DNA of 32,417 nucleotides from an uncultured Bacteroidia bacterium (GTDB lineage Bacteria; Bacteroidota; Bacteroidia; J057; CALLMJ01). The position numbers were made by a program, and so were the translations under genes. Each line of letters starts with the position of its first letter. Positions within the stretch are counted from its first letter, which is position 1. Below, piece after piece: positions 1-7,990 of this stretch. The DNA lies in contig CALLMJ010000105.1 in NCBI GenBank assembly GCA_938006875.1, positions 1 to 32,417 of the forward strand, given 5' to 3'. The notes beneath the pieces are model-generated. The model saw nothing but the letters and a program-made list of their open reading frames with translations, ran no database searches and was not told the DNA's origin.

Positions 1-39
1 AGAATGGAAGCCAATTTATACTACGAAACTTTTAAATGA
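1..39 (+). CDS. C-terminal tail of an unidentified protein (partial)
   Basis: The first frame is open from base 1 and ends at a TGA at 37-39, encoding a tail that reads RMEANLYYETFK. It lies 19 bases upstream of the next plus-strand gene, so the two could be co-transcribed. Too little is visible to assign a family; the call rests only on the open frame and its spacing. Confidence 0.4.
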   Translation, partial: RMEANLYYETFK

Positions 40-58
40 GATAATTTACCTTGTATAA

Positions 59-934
59 ATGATTAAAATAAATGACATCGTTATTCAAACACTTGATTTT
101 TTAACTATTCAAAAGGTATTCAAAACTTCACAAAATATTCATATTCATATTATTAGAGATGATTTAATTCACCCTTTTATTTCAGGAAACAAATTTCGTA
201 AGTTAAAAGGATTTCTAAAAAAAAGCCAAGATTTTAGAATAAAAAAGTGGATAACATTTGGCGGGGCATGGTCTAATCATTTAATAGCTACAGCTTGTGC
301 AGGTGCAATTTATGGAATCAAAACCAAAGGACTGGTGAGGGGAGAAGCAGTTCAAAATCCTATTTTGTTTTTGTGTAAACAATGGGGCATGGAATTAGAA
401 TTTATTAACCGTTCAAAATTTAAAGATTTAACCCAGAATGTTTATACTGAACATAAAATAGAAAACGATACTTTATGGATACCTGAAGGTGGTTCCGATT
501 TATTAGCTTTTGAAGGCTGTTTAGATTTAATGAAATCAATTCCTTTGAATGCTAATTATATTTTTACTGCTGTTGGTACTGCGACTACTTTAGCGGGTTT
601 ATGTCAAATGGAGCATCCTTCAAAGATTGTGGGTATTCCTGTTTTAAAAGCTCAAAATATATTTGATAAATATGAACATCAAGTTAAAAATAAACCTATT
701 TTATTAAATGATTTTCATTTAAATGGATATGCAAAAACCAACAAAGAATACTTAAGCTTTCTTACGAATTTTTCTCAAAATACAGGAATTTTGTTAGACC
801 CGATTTATACAGGAAAAATGGTTTATGCTGTGAACCATTTAATTCATAACAATTTTTTTCAAGAAAATGAAAATATTTTTTTGCTTCATACAGGAGGATT
901 AACAGGAATTTTGGGAAAATGGGAAGAGTATTAA
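59..934 (+). CDS. PLP-dependent ACC deaminase / D-cysteine desulfhydrase family protein
   Basis: A 291-residue fold-type II PLP enzyme, close to the usual family length of about 300. The segment SGNKFRKLK (residues 42-50) holds the expected Schiff-base lysine, K45. GGAWSNH follows at about residue 69 as the substrate and cofactor loop, VGTATTLAGL near 171 looks like the PLP-phosphate loop, and the C-terminal LLHTGGLTGILG is typical of the family. Family members either open the aminocyclopropane-carboxylate ring or release sulfide and pyruvate from D-cysteine; sequence reading alone cannot separate these, so only the family is called. It is cytosolic (no signal peptide) and converges on the next gene with a 21-base gap. 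Confidence 0.85.
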   Translation: MIKINDIVIQTLDFLTIQKVFKTSQNIHIHIIRDDLIHPFISGNKFRKLKGFLKKSQDFRIKKWITFGGAWSNHLIATACAGAIYGIKTKGLVRGEAVQNPILFLCKQWGMELEFINRSKFKDLTQNVYTEHKIENDTLWIPEGGSDLLAFEGCLDLMKSIPLNANYIFTAVGTATTLAGLCQMEHPSKIVGIPVLKAQNIFDKYEHQVKNKPILLNDFHLNGYAKTNKEYLSFLTNFSQNTGILLDPIYTGKMVYAVNHLIHNNFFQENENIFLLHTGGLTGILGKWEEY

Positions 935-955
935 AAAGGGGAATTAGCAAAAGAG

Positions 956-1336
956 TTATCTAATTTCAAAATTTACGGTATCGATTTTATAGTTTCCTTC
1001 ATGGTCTGGAAAAATTTTTAATTCAAATTGGAAGAAGCCCTTCAAAGTATCTGGTGACCAAGTATAACTTTTTTGTAAACTTTTTGTATGAACATGTTCA
1101 TTTTGAATTTTGAGTTGATTTTTAACAGGTAATTGCAAAATTCTAAATTCGTAACCATGAATTTCTGAATTTGCAGTAGCTTCAAACTCAAATTCAATTT
1201 TTTCAGATTTATTAAAAATTTGGTTAGGAGTAGGCTTTTTGATCTTAAATTGTAAAGTGCTTGATGAACTCAAATGTTCTTTTTTACAAGCAAATAAAGT
1301 AATTAAGAAACCAATTAAAAAAAATATTTTTTTCAT
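956..1336 (-). CDS. small lipoprotein of unknown function
   Basis: A 126-residue protein starting with a short lipoprotein signal (two lysines, a hydrophobic stretch, then LFAC with lipidation cysteine C17). The mature part is beta-rich with alternating hydrophobic residues and resembles the Ig-like extracellular domains common in Bacteroidota lipoproteins, but I cannot name a family. Its ATG overlaps the stop of the upstream DUF962 gene by four bases (ATGA), so the two are translationally coupled and form an operon. The location is probably the periplasmic face of a membrane. Confidence 0.7.
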   Translation of the reverse strand: MKKIFFLIGFLITLFACKKEHLSSSSTLQFKIKKPTPNQIFNKSEKIEFEFEATANSEIHGYEFRILQLPVKNQLKIQNEHVHTKSLQKSYTWSPDTLKGFFQFELKIFPDHEGNYKIDTVNFEIR

Positions 1337-1638
1337 ATTTTGACTTTTCCGTTAAGAATATCCCAATACATAATAAAATCGGAGCAAAAACTATAAAGAG
1401 GGTATTGAAAAGTAGCAGGTTTATTTTTTTCAAAAAAGAAATGCCCTATCCAAGCAAATCCATATCCTGAAATAGGAATCATTAAAAAGTACCAGAAATT
1501 TAAAGTGTAAAGAAAGAACCCCAAAAAAATAAATACTAATGTAGTACCCAAAAAATGAAGTCTTCTACAGGTTAAATTGGAATGTTCAGACAAATAAAAT
1601 GGATAAAATTCTTTAAGACTTTGATACTTTTTTTCCAT
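1333..1638 (-). CDS. DUF962 / Mpo1-like membrane protein
   Basis: A 101-residue protein with the DUF962 hallmark near the N-terminus: YPFYLSEHSNLTCRRLHFLG at 12-31, which includes H19 and H28. Two hydrophobic segments follow (about 32-46 and 48-65), then WIGHFFFEKNKPATF with H66. The yeast relative Mpo1 is an iron-dependent dioxygenase acting in 2-hydroxy fatty acid alpha-oxidation. That activity is knowledge of the family and is not demonstrated here. It is first gene of a two-gene operon with the lipoprotein, with a well-formed promoter directly upstream. Confidence 0.85.
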   Translation of the reverse strand: MEKKYQSLKEFYPFYLSEHSNLTCRRLHFLGTTLVFIFLGFFLYTLNFWYFLMIPISGYGFAWIGHFFFEKNKPATFQYPLYSFCSDFIMYWDILNGKVKI

Positions 1639-1661
1639 AATACTTCTATAATACTTTTACG

Positions 1662-1692
1662 CAAATTTAGAAAATAAAATTGGATTTGTCAA
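1662..1692 (-). promoter_or_regulatory. Bacteroidota-type promoter for the DUF962-lipoprotein operon
   Basis: On the minus strand a TTG (1690-1692) is followed after exactly 20 bases by TAAATTTG (1662-1669), matching the -33/-7 pattern of the Bacteroidota primary sigma factor. The -7 box ends 23 bases before the ATG. Confidence 0.7.
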
Positions 1693-3081
1693 TAGAGTCT
1701 ATAAATAATGAAACGTTCATTTTCAAATTGCTTTTGATAGTTATCTAATAACTGTATATTTTCATTTTTTTCAATTAAAATCCATTTGCAACCATTATTT
1801 TGAATATTTTGTAAAAAATCATAATTTTTGAAATCCTCATCATTAGCATTCCAACCTTTTCTATGCGTAAAATAAATTAATTGTGGATTACCATTTCCAT
1901 TAGCAGCGATTAAATCATTTTTAGTAGAAAAACCATCAAAGATTTTTTCAAGTTCTAGTTTTGAGTATTCTTGTGGTTCAATAAAAAAATCATGTTGTTG
2001 ATTGGCAATACTTTCTAAAATCCCGATACATAAAATAAATATTTTTATTTTGGAATTTGAAGTTTTCTCTAAACCAAAACCTAACCATAAAGCCATTATC
2101 GGATTAAAAGGAATCATGTAATAATTATGATGATAAAAAAAATGCCCAGATTTTATAGCGTATAAAACAAAAACACCTGAATACAAAATAGTTATTAAAA
2201 TTAAATGGTTTTTTTTTGAATTTCAATATTAGAATAAATCCATAAAGGCTTAATCCAAAAAGAATAAAACTATTAAAAGAATGAAAATAAAAGTTTTCCA
2301 TAATTTTTGGTAGGTTATGAGAAAGCTCTTCAAATCCTTGTGAAAAACTTTTTCCTAAATTATACCAATTTCCATAATTTTCAGATAAATAAGGATTCCA
2401 TAAAAAATACCATAAATAAACTAAGATGCAAGTAAAAACCATAAAAACAGATTGAACCCACATGATTTTTATTGTAGGCTTCAATTTCCACCAAAAAAGT
2501 AACACAAAAGAAAATCCTATAATAGCAGGAATTTTAGCAAGGCTACCCAAACTTGTAAATAGAAAAAATAGAAGCAATTTTTTCCAATGTTTTTTTATAA
2601 GATATTGATAACCAAAATATAAGCCTATAAACATTAAAGCCATACAAAATGTATCAGGCATCATTTTTCTAGAAAAAACAAACCATGTAGAAGTTAAAAG
2701 ACCTATTGAACTATAAAATGCAAGATTTTCATTGAAAACAACTTTAATCAGTTTATAAAAATAAAAAATACCCAAGGAACTAACAATCAAGTTGATAAGT
2801 CTTCCGTACCAATGTTGATAACCAAAAATGAAACTTAATAAAAAATGTAAATAATTCAATATAGGGAATTCCATACCAATAATGCCTGTACCGCCATTGT
2901 TCTCATCTACTCTAGGAAAAAAAATATTAGAATCAATTTCTAAAAAGTTTCTTGATACCATTAAGCCAGTAATTTGCCTCCAATTATGTCCAGATTCTAA
3001 TGGTGGGTCTGTTATGCCCCATAATCTAAACATAAAGAATAGAAATATCCAAAATTCAATTTTTTTTAAATATTTTAACAT
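1689..3081 (-). pseudogene. GT39-type membrane glycosyltransferase, frameshifted at a homopolymer
   Basis: Two frames together form one roughly 464-residue multi-pass membrane protein. The 5' part (3081 to 2125) opens with a membrane segment and the loop DPPLESGHNWRQ, resembling the catalytic loop of GT39/ArnT-like glycosyltransferases that use lipid-linked sugar donors, followed by many transmembrane segments. After a run of nine A (minus strand; T9 at 2209-2217) this frame decays into 30-odd unconvincing residues. The other frame continues naturally with a hydrophobic helix and GHFFYHHNYYMIPFNP, then a soluble C-terminal part ending at 1689. Removing one A restores a single frame. It could be a real pseudogene, a phase-variable or slippage-expressed gene, or an assembly error. 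It follows the DegT aminotransferase gene by 25 bases, fitting a role in surface glycan synthesis. Confidence 0.75.
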
Positions 3082-3106
3082 TCAAGCAGTTATATTATGA
3101 ATTTTT

Positions 3107-4213
3107 TCAACTTCCATAATATGCTTGAATTTTTTCACAAACATATTCAATTTGAGAATCTGAAAGACCTGGATAAAGAGGTAAAGAAAGCATTTCATCT
3201 GCTAATTGTTCTGCAATCGGAAAGTCACCTTTTTGAAAATTTAAGTGTTGATAAGCTCTTTGTAAATGAGGGGGTACAGGGTAATGAATCAGTGTATCAA
3301 TTTCATTTTTCTTTAAAAAATCCATTAATTCATTTCTTTTTGGGCACCTAATCACAAATAAATGATAAACATGTGTATTGTTTTCAAGGGTTTGGGGTAA
3401 ATGAATATCAGATAGATTTTTAAGATTTTCAAAATATTTTTTTGCTAAACGATTTCTTTCTTGATTCCATTCTTGTAAATGCTTTAGTTTAATTAACAAT
3501 AAAGCCGCTTGAAGCTCATCTAAACGAGAATTATAACCAATCACATCATTGTAATAACGTACTTTTGAACCATAGTTCCTATACATTTTGATTTGTTCGT
3601 AATAATCATTTGAAGAAGTAGTAATAGCACCAGCGTCTCCAAGAGCACCTAAATTTTTTGAAGGATAAAAACTAGTTGCATTAATATGGCCAAAAGTGCC
3701 CGTCATTTGATGACTATGTAAAGCACCATGAGCTTGTGCATTATCTTCAATGACCATCAAATTATACTTTTTAGCTACGTTCATAATTTCGGACATGTTG
3801 GCGGCTTGTCCATACAAATGAACGGGTAAAATTGCTTTGGTATTAGCAGTAATTTTCTCTTCAATCTTTTGAGGATCAATGTTATAAGTAATAAATTCAG
3901 GTTCAACAAAAACAGGCTTCGCTTGAACATAACTAACTGCCAAAACCGTTGCTATGTAAGTATTAGAAGGAACAATTACTTCATCATTTTTACCAATATT
4001 TAAAATTCTTAACGCTAAATATAAAGCATCTAAGCCACTTGCAACGCCAGCACAATAATTTATATTATGAAATTTTGCATATTCTTCTTCAAATTCTTTG
4101 ACTTTATTGCCGAGTACATAATAATTAGAATCTAAAAAAGCCTCAAAAGCATTCAAAAATTGATTTTTTAAAGGTTGATGTTGAGCATCAAAATTTAAAA
4201 AAGGAACTCGCAT
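3107..4213 (-). CDS. DegT/DnrJ/EryC1/StrS-family sugar-nucleotide aminotransferase
   Basis: A 368-residue PLP aminotransferase of normal length. It starts VPFLNFDAQHQPLK, has the cofactor-binding EDNAQAHGA (D157, Q160), the Schiff-base lysine in SFYPSKNLGALGDAG (K186), and the substrate-side segment YNSRLDELQAALL. This family converts keto-sugar nucleotides to amino sugars for polysaccharides or glycoproteins; FdtB-type dTDP-3-amino-sugar enzymes are the nearest I recall, but the exact sugar cannot be read. The start abuts the yqeY-like stop with no gap, and a membrane glycosyltransferase follows. No other sugar-nucleotide genes are adjacent, so the substrate must come from elsewhere in the genome. 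Confidence 0.88.
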   Translation of the reverse strand: MRVPFLNFDAQHQPLKNQFLNAFEAFLDSNYYVLGNKVKEFEEEYAKFHNINYCAGVASGLDALYLALRILNIGKNDEVIVPSNTYIATVLAVSYVQAKPVFVEPEFITYNIDPQKIEEKITANTKAILPVHLYGQAANMSEIMNVAKKYNLMVIEDNAQAHGALHSHQMTGTFGHINATSFYPSKNLGALGDAGAITTSSNDYYEQIKMYRNYGSKVRYYNDVIGYNSRLDELQAALLLIKLKHLQEWNQERNRLAKKYFENLKNLSDIHLPQTLENNTHVYHLFVIRCPKRNELMDFLKKNEIDTLIHYPVPPHLQRAYQHLNFQKGDFPIAEQLADEMLSLPLYPGLSDSQIEYVCEKIQAYYGS

Positions 4214-4666
4214 TTAGCTTAATAGTTTTTTTATAAGTTCTGAAACCCATTTATTATCAGCTCTACCCATTATTTTTGGAGTTAAAGACTTCATTACTTT
4301 ACCCATATCTTTGATGGTTGTTGCATTTTCTTGTTGAATAGTTTCTTTTATAAGGGTTTCTAATTCTTCTTGAGTGAGCGGTTGAGGTAAATATTTTTCA
4401 ATGATTTCAATTTCTTCTTGTTCTACTTTTGCTAAATCCTCTTTACCATTTTTTGTGTAAATATCTAAAGATTCTTTACGTTGCTTAATGAGTTTTTGAA
4501 GCATAGCAATTTCTTCTTCGGTAGTTAAATCTTTTGAATTTCTACCCTCAGAAGTTTCAGCTATAATAATAGCCGCTTTTATAGCTCTTATTCCACGCAA
4601 CGCTTTTTCATCTTTTGCTTTCATTGCAACTTTTAAATCTTCATTAATTCTTTCTTTTAGCGTCAT
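4214..4666 (-). CDS. GatB/YqeY domain-containing protein
   Basis: A 150-residue protein with the complete YqeY layout: a basic helical N-terminus (MTLKERINEDLKVAMKAKDE), the RGIRAIKAAI helix, the KQRKESLDIY region and the C-terminal IKDMGKVMKSLTPKIMGRAD. It resembles the tail domain of GatB and is thought to be linked to tRNA or amidotransferase biology; the exact role is unknown. I place the start at the ATG at 4664-4666. The in-frame TTG 21 bases further upstream lies inside the TAAATTTG promoter box (4685-4692) and would add seven non-conserved residues. Confidence 0.88.
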   Translation of the reverse strand: MTLKERINEDLKVAMKAKDEKALRGIRAIKAAIIIAETSEGRNSKDLTTEEEIAMLQKLIKQRKESLDIYTKNGKEDLAKVEQEEIEIIEKYLPQPLTQEELETLIKETIQQENATTIKDMGKVMKSLTPKIMGRADNKWVSELIKKLLS

Positions 4667-4684
4667 AAAGCTTAATTTAAAAAG

Positions 4685-4692
4685 CAAATTTA
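4685..4692 (-). promoter_or_regulatory. -7 element (TAAATTTG) of the yqeY-like gene
   Basis: A perfect TAnnTTTG on the minus strand, ending 18 bases before the chosen ATG. I found no clear TTTG 20 bases upstream. The box decides the start codon, because the alternative TTG start is its last three bases. Confidence 0.5.
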
Positions 4693-4714
4693 CACTATTT
4701 TTTGATTACGTTAA

Positions 4715-5110
4715 TTAGTGGTAATCCTTTTTGATTTTAGGAAGAATGTTATTTTTCCAATTGGGGTCATAATATACAAAAAAACTCAAATAAATTGTAC
4801 GAGAAATTCTGAAAATTAATGGGTAAAGCAAAATTAAAGTAATCATTAAATAAGGTATAAAGAACCAAAGAGAAAGATTAAAAATAAAATAAAATAACAC
4901 AAAATTAGAGATTGCCCAACCAGCAGTCATACCGTAACTTACATACATGGCACCCCAATAAAAACCGGTTTCTAACTCAAATTGTTGCCCACAAGAATCG
5001 CAAAATTCTTTGGTTTCCATGCCTCCTTTGGCATAAGGATTAGAATTATTAAACATATCTCCTTCATGGCAACGAGGACATTTGGAACGCAAAATACTTT
5101 CAAGACTCAT
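4715..5110 (-). CDS. DUF983 family zinc-ribbon membrane protein
   Basis: A 131-residue protein with an N-terminal zinc ribbon made of CPRC (C11, C14) and CDSC (C37, C40), then FYWGAMYVSYGMTAGW and two strongly hydrophobic segments at roughly 60-100. This layout is diagnostic of DUF983. The function of the family is not established. The neighbouring genes are unrelated and the gene appears to be its own unit, with 159 bases separating it from the upstream SDR. Confidence 0.85.
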   Translation of the reverse strand: MSLESILRSKCPRCHEGDMFNNSNPYAKGGMETKEFCDSCGQQFELETGFYWGAMYVSYGMTAGWAISNFVLFYFIFNLSLWFFIPYLMITLILLYPLIFRISRTIYLSFFVYYDPNWKNNILPKIKKDYH

Positions 5111-5214
5111 AATACTAGAATTTGTGGTAAAAATATAAAAATTAAGTAAAAATTCTTGTTACAAATGTTACAAAAATAGAACAATGTTGATAAAGGTATA
5201 TTCACAACAAACTA

Positions 5215-5243
5215 AACAATCTTGAAATTTTTACAAGACTGTT
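5215..5243 (-). terminator. stem-loop after the dienoyl-CoA-reductase-like gene
   Basis: On the minus strand AACAGTCTTG and CAAGATTGTT pair over ten positions (one G-T) around a 9-base loop, 26 bases beyond the stop at 5270. No strong U-run follows, so this is a probable rather than certain terminator. Confidence 0.45.
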
Positions 5244-5269
5244 GAACTTAAATGTTTTACAAAAGGAAT

Positions 5270-6136
5270 TTATTTTTTATTTTTTTCTCTAACAGAACTA
5301 AATACCTGTTTAATTTGATCTTGAGAAAACATTTGAGCAAAGAAATTAAATTGACCATTTTGTAAATGCTCGCCACCATCAATGGTTACACATTCACCAT
5401 TTAAATATCTAGCCATATCGGACATCATAAAAACAGCTAAATTGGTTAATTCTTCATGTTCTCCATAACGTTTCATAGGTATTCTTTGAATATAAAACTT
5501 TTCAATATCTTTAGAGGGCATTAATCTATCCCAAGCGCCTTTTGTAGGGAAGGGACCTGGTGCAATTGCATTACATCTAATTCCGTAATTAGCCCATTCA
5601 AAAGCTAAGGTCATGGTCATTGCATAAACACCAGCTTTAGCACAAGCACTTGGTAAAACAAATGCACACCCAGATTGTGTATAAGTAGTAACAATATTTA
5701 AAATATCCGATTGTGGTATTTTATTTTCTATAATATATTTTCCAAATGCATGAGAACAATTAAAAGAACCTTGTAAAACAATTTCTGTTACAGCCTTAAA
5801 TCCATTGGGAGTTAGATCTTCAGCCATAGCTAAAAAATTTCCAGCAGCATTATTTACTAAACCATTTAATCCTCCTAATTCTTGAACACAATACTGAATG
5901 GTAGTTTTTACTTGTTCATAATCTCTTACATCACAAGAATGATATATAGCTTTGGAATCAGTGTTTTTTATTTCGTTAATTTCTTGCAACGCATTTTTTA
6001 ATTTTTCTTCATCTCTACCGCAAATTGCTACATCAGCACCATGAAAAGCAAAAGCTTTTGCCATAGATAAACCTAAACCGCTACCGCCACCTGTAATAAG
6101 AATTTTTTTTCCTTTTAATGTATCCTTTGAAAACAT
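5270..6136 (-). CDS. SDR family oxidoreductase, 2,4-dienoyl-CoA reductase-like
   Basis: A 288-residue short-chain dehydrogenase. TGGGSGLG (15-22) is the NADP-binding loop and NNAAG lies at 95-99. The place where most SDRs have YxxxK reads LPSACAKAGV, so the tyrosine seems absent. It is found earlier, as in mitochondrial/peroxisomal dienoyl-CoA reductases: TTYTQSG gives Y152, with K167 as the lysine. NAIAPGPFPTKGAWDRL also matches that family. The likely role is NADPH-dependent reduction of 2,4-dienoyl-CoA during oxidation of unsaturated fatty acids; no other beta-oxidation gene is adjacent. It is probably transcribed alone, with a 69-base gap to ispE that carries its own promoter-like element. 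Confidence 0.82.
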   Translation of the reverse strand: MFSKDTLKGKKILITGGGSGLGLSMAKAFAFHGADVAICGRDEEKLKNALQEINEIKNTDSKAIYHSCDVRDYEQVKTTIQYCVQELGGLNGLVNNAAGNFLAMAEDLTPNGFKAVTEIVLQGSFNCSHAFGKYIIENKIPQSDILNIVTTYTQSGCAFVLPSACAKAGVYAMTMTLAFEWANYGIRCNAIAPGPFPTKGAWDRLMPSKDIEKFYIQRIPMKRYGEHEELTNLAVFMMSDMARYLNGECVTIDGGEHLQNGQFNFFAQMFSQDQIKQVFSSVREKNKK

Positions 6137-6143
6137 AATGAAT

Positions 6144-6160
6144 AATTTTGCCGCAATTTA
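6144..6160 (-). promoter_or_regulatory. 17-base promoter element shared with pdhA
   Basis: The minus strand carries TAAATTGCGGCAAAATT seven bases upstream of the SDR ATG. The identical 17 bases occur ten bases upstream of pdhA (13797-13813, plus strand). The core TTGCGGCAA is an imperfect palindrome. It resembles a -7 box lacking one T (TAAATTGC), so it may be a promoter variant or an operator. Confidence 0.45.
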
Positions 6161-6205
6161 ATGTTTTTTTATTAATTTTAATAAAATGAAAGAAAAATAT
6201 AATGA

Positions 6206-6982
6206 CTACCTTTTAAACAATCCATAAACAGCACTACCAGAACCTGTCATAGATGCATAAAATGCCCCAGCTTCATATAAGCCATTCTTAATGGACTGAA
6301 GTTCGGGAAACTTCTGGAAAAGGGGTTTTTCAAAATCGTTTACTAAATGATTCTTCCAAGCAGTTCTATCTCCTAACAAAATGGATTTTAAGTCTTTATG
6401 AGTAGAACATTCTTTTAAATTTAGAAAGCTGTAGGCTTCTTTGGTATTAGAACCAAATGGGGGGACTATAATTTTTACATCATAATTGAAAGGAAAATCT
6501 ATTTCTTCAAATTCATCACCAATTCCTCTTGCAATTAATGGTTGATTTTTTAAGAAAAAGGGAACATCAGCACCAAGAGTACGTGCAAAACGATGTAAAA
6601 TATCAAAATTTATATTTAACTGAAAAAGCTCATTAATAATTAAAAGCATTTGAGCCGCATTTGAGCTACCTCCTCCAAGACCAGCACCCATAGGTATATT
6701 TTTATTGAGTTCAACTTTGATTCCTTTATCTATTCCAAACTCATCTTTAATTTTTTTCCATGACTTATAAATAATATTCTCATGAATGGGAACATCAATC
6801 AGAATTCCTGTTTGAATAAACTCAAAAGTATTTAAAGGATTTATTTGAACTTTTAAAGTGTCATAAAAATTTTGTACAGGTATCATTAATGTTTCTATTT
6901 CATGATAACCATCTAAACGCTTCGCCTTAATAAATAGTCCTAAGTTTATTTTACAAAAGCATTTTTTTTCTATGATGGACAT
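6206..6982 (-). CDS. ispE: 4-diphosphocytidyl-2-C-methyl-D-erythritol kinase
   Basis: A 258-residue GHMP kinase phosphorylating CDP-methylerythritol at the 2-position in the non-mevalonate isoprenoid pathway. KINLGLFIKAKRLDGYHEIET at 11-31 includes the conserved K11. The phosphate-binding loop PMGAGLGGGSSNAA is at 97-110, the catalytic aspartate is D139 in GADVPFF, and the C-terminal MTGSGSAVYGLF is the third GHMP motif. Length is slightly short (280-290 is common) but every motif is present. It follows the atypical SDR by 18 bases and is probably last gene of the operon beginning at 8529. Confidence 0.95.
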   Translation of the reverse strand: MSIIEKKCFCKINLGLFIKAKRLDGYHEIETLMIPVQNFYDTLKVQINPLNTFEFIQTGILIDVPIHENIIYKSWKKIKDEFGIDKGIKVELNKNIPMGAGLGGGSSNAAQMLLIINELFQLNINFDILHRFARTLGADVPFFLKNQPLIARGIGDEFEEIDFPFNYDVKIIVPPFGSNTKEAYSFLNLKECSTHKDLKSILLGDRTAWKNHLVNDFEKPLFQKFPELQSIKNGLYEAGAFYASMTGSGSAVYGLFKR

Positions 6983-7000
6983 ATTAAAATCCCGAAAATT

Positions 7001-7801
7001 TTACAAAGAACTGGTTCTGCCGCCATCAACAGGTAAATTGATGCCATTAATGTATGCAGCAAAAGGAGAGGCTAAAAATAAAACTGCGTATCCAATTTCT
7101 TCGGGATAAGCAAAACGACCCAAAGGAATCTCAGATTTCATTTCTTTTTTAATTTCTTCAACAGGGATACCTGTTTTTTTTGATTTATTTTGAATAATAC
7201 CTTCTAATCTTTGAGTTTTTGTGGCTCCGGGTAAAACGTTGTTCACGGTAATACCGAAATGACCTAATTCATTTGCTAAAGTTTTTGCCCAGTTGGCTAC
7301 TGCCGCTCTTATGGTATTAGAAACGCCTAAATTAGGTAAAGGTTGCTTTACAGAAGTTGAAATAATATTAATAATTCTTCCGTATTTATCGGTTTTCATT
7401 CCATCTATTACTGTTTGAACTAACAAATGATTGGTTAATAAGTGTTGTTCAAAGGCATGAAGAAATTGTTGAGTTTGAGCGTTTAAAATAGGACCCGGTG
7501 AAGGACCTCCCGAATTATTGACTAATATATGAATATTTCCTTTTTCTTGAATAAAATTCATAACTTTTTTTTGAGTCTCTTCAGGATAAGAGAAATCAGC
7601 ACAAATAAAATGATGTTTTTGTTGATAAGGAGTAGGTAGCTCTGTAACTAAATTTTCTAATGCTTCTTGATTACGAGACATCAAAACTACATTAGCACCA
7701 GCCTGTGCCATTAATATAGATGTAGCTAAACCGATACCTTGGGTGCTACCACCTACTAATGCAGTTTTTCCTTCTAAATTTCCTTTGAGTTCTCCAATCA
7801 T
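7001..7801 (-). CDS. atypical SDR, beta-ketoacyl reductase-like, without the canonical YxxxK
   Basis: A 266-residue protein with the SDR fold: GGSTQGIG (17-24) as dinucleotide loop, VNNSGGPSPGP at 94-104, and the C-terminal FLASPFAAYINGINLPVDGG. Where active SDRs have YSASKAAV, this one reads SNTIRAAV (161-168), so Tyr becomes Ser161 and Lys becomes Arg165. A known FabG-like subgroup lacks the normal tetrad in this way, so this is a subfamily trait rather than decay. The substrate is unknown. Nine bases separate it from the ccmD-like gene upstream and 18 from ispE downstream, so it sits inside an operon. Confidence 0.85.
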   Translation of the reverse strand: MIGELKGNLEGKTALVGGSTQGIGLATSILMAQAGANVVLMSRNQEALENLVTELPTPYQQKHHFICADFSYPEETQKKVMNFIQEKGNIHILVNNSGGPSPGPILNAQTQQFLHAFEQHLLTNHLLVQTVIDGMKTDKYGRIINIISTSVKQPLPNLGVSNTIRAAVANWAKTLANELGHFGITVNNVLPGATKTQRLEGIIQNKSKKTGIPVEEIKKEMKSEIPLGRFAYPEEIGYAVLFLASPFAAYINGINLPVDGGRTSSL

Positions 7802-7810
7802 AATTTATTT

Positions 7811-7990
7811 TTAATCTTGATTTTTGTCTTTGTTTTCTAATTCTTTAACTTTTTTTTCTAATAGGAACAATTTTACTAAAATCCCTATCCATATAATTAA
7901 AACAACGGATAAAACCGTATAGATTTTATCCGATGCAAATAAAAATTTTTCTGTATTTTGTGTTTGTAATAAAACTTGCAGAATTATCAT
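7811..7990 (-). CDS. CcmD-like small membrane protein
   Basis: A 59-residue ORF encoding a hydrophobic N-terminus, then ASDKIYTVLSVVLIIWIG (19-36), one membrane helix to about residue 44, and a charged coiled tail LEKKVKELENK. This is the layout of the Bacteroidota CcmD family: (S/A)xKIY, one helix, then a basic and acidic amphipathic tail. CcmD assists the haem-export ABC transporter in cytochrome c maturation. Its ATG overlaps the stop of the upstream PepSY-like gene by one base (TAATG) and it ends nine bases before the SDR. No other ccm gene is visible nearby. Confidence 0.75.
   Translation of the reverse strand: MIILQVLLQTQNTEKFLFASDKIYTVLSVVLIIWIGILVKLFLLEKKVKELENKDKNQD

Noticed and set aside
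3097-3351. 84-residue plus-strand frame opposite the DegT aminotransferase end
   Set aside because: It is antisense to a well-conserved gene and has no independent signal.
5270-6136. Idea that the SDR is inactive because SACAKAG lacks the tyrosine of YxxxK
   Set aside because: Dienoyl-CoA reductases place the tyrosine earlier, and Y152 and K167 match that arrangement.
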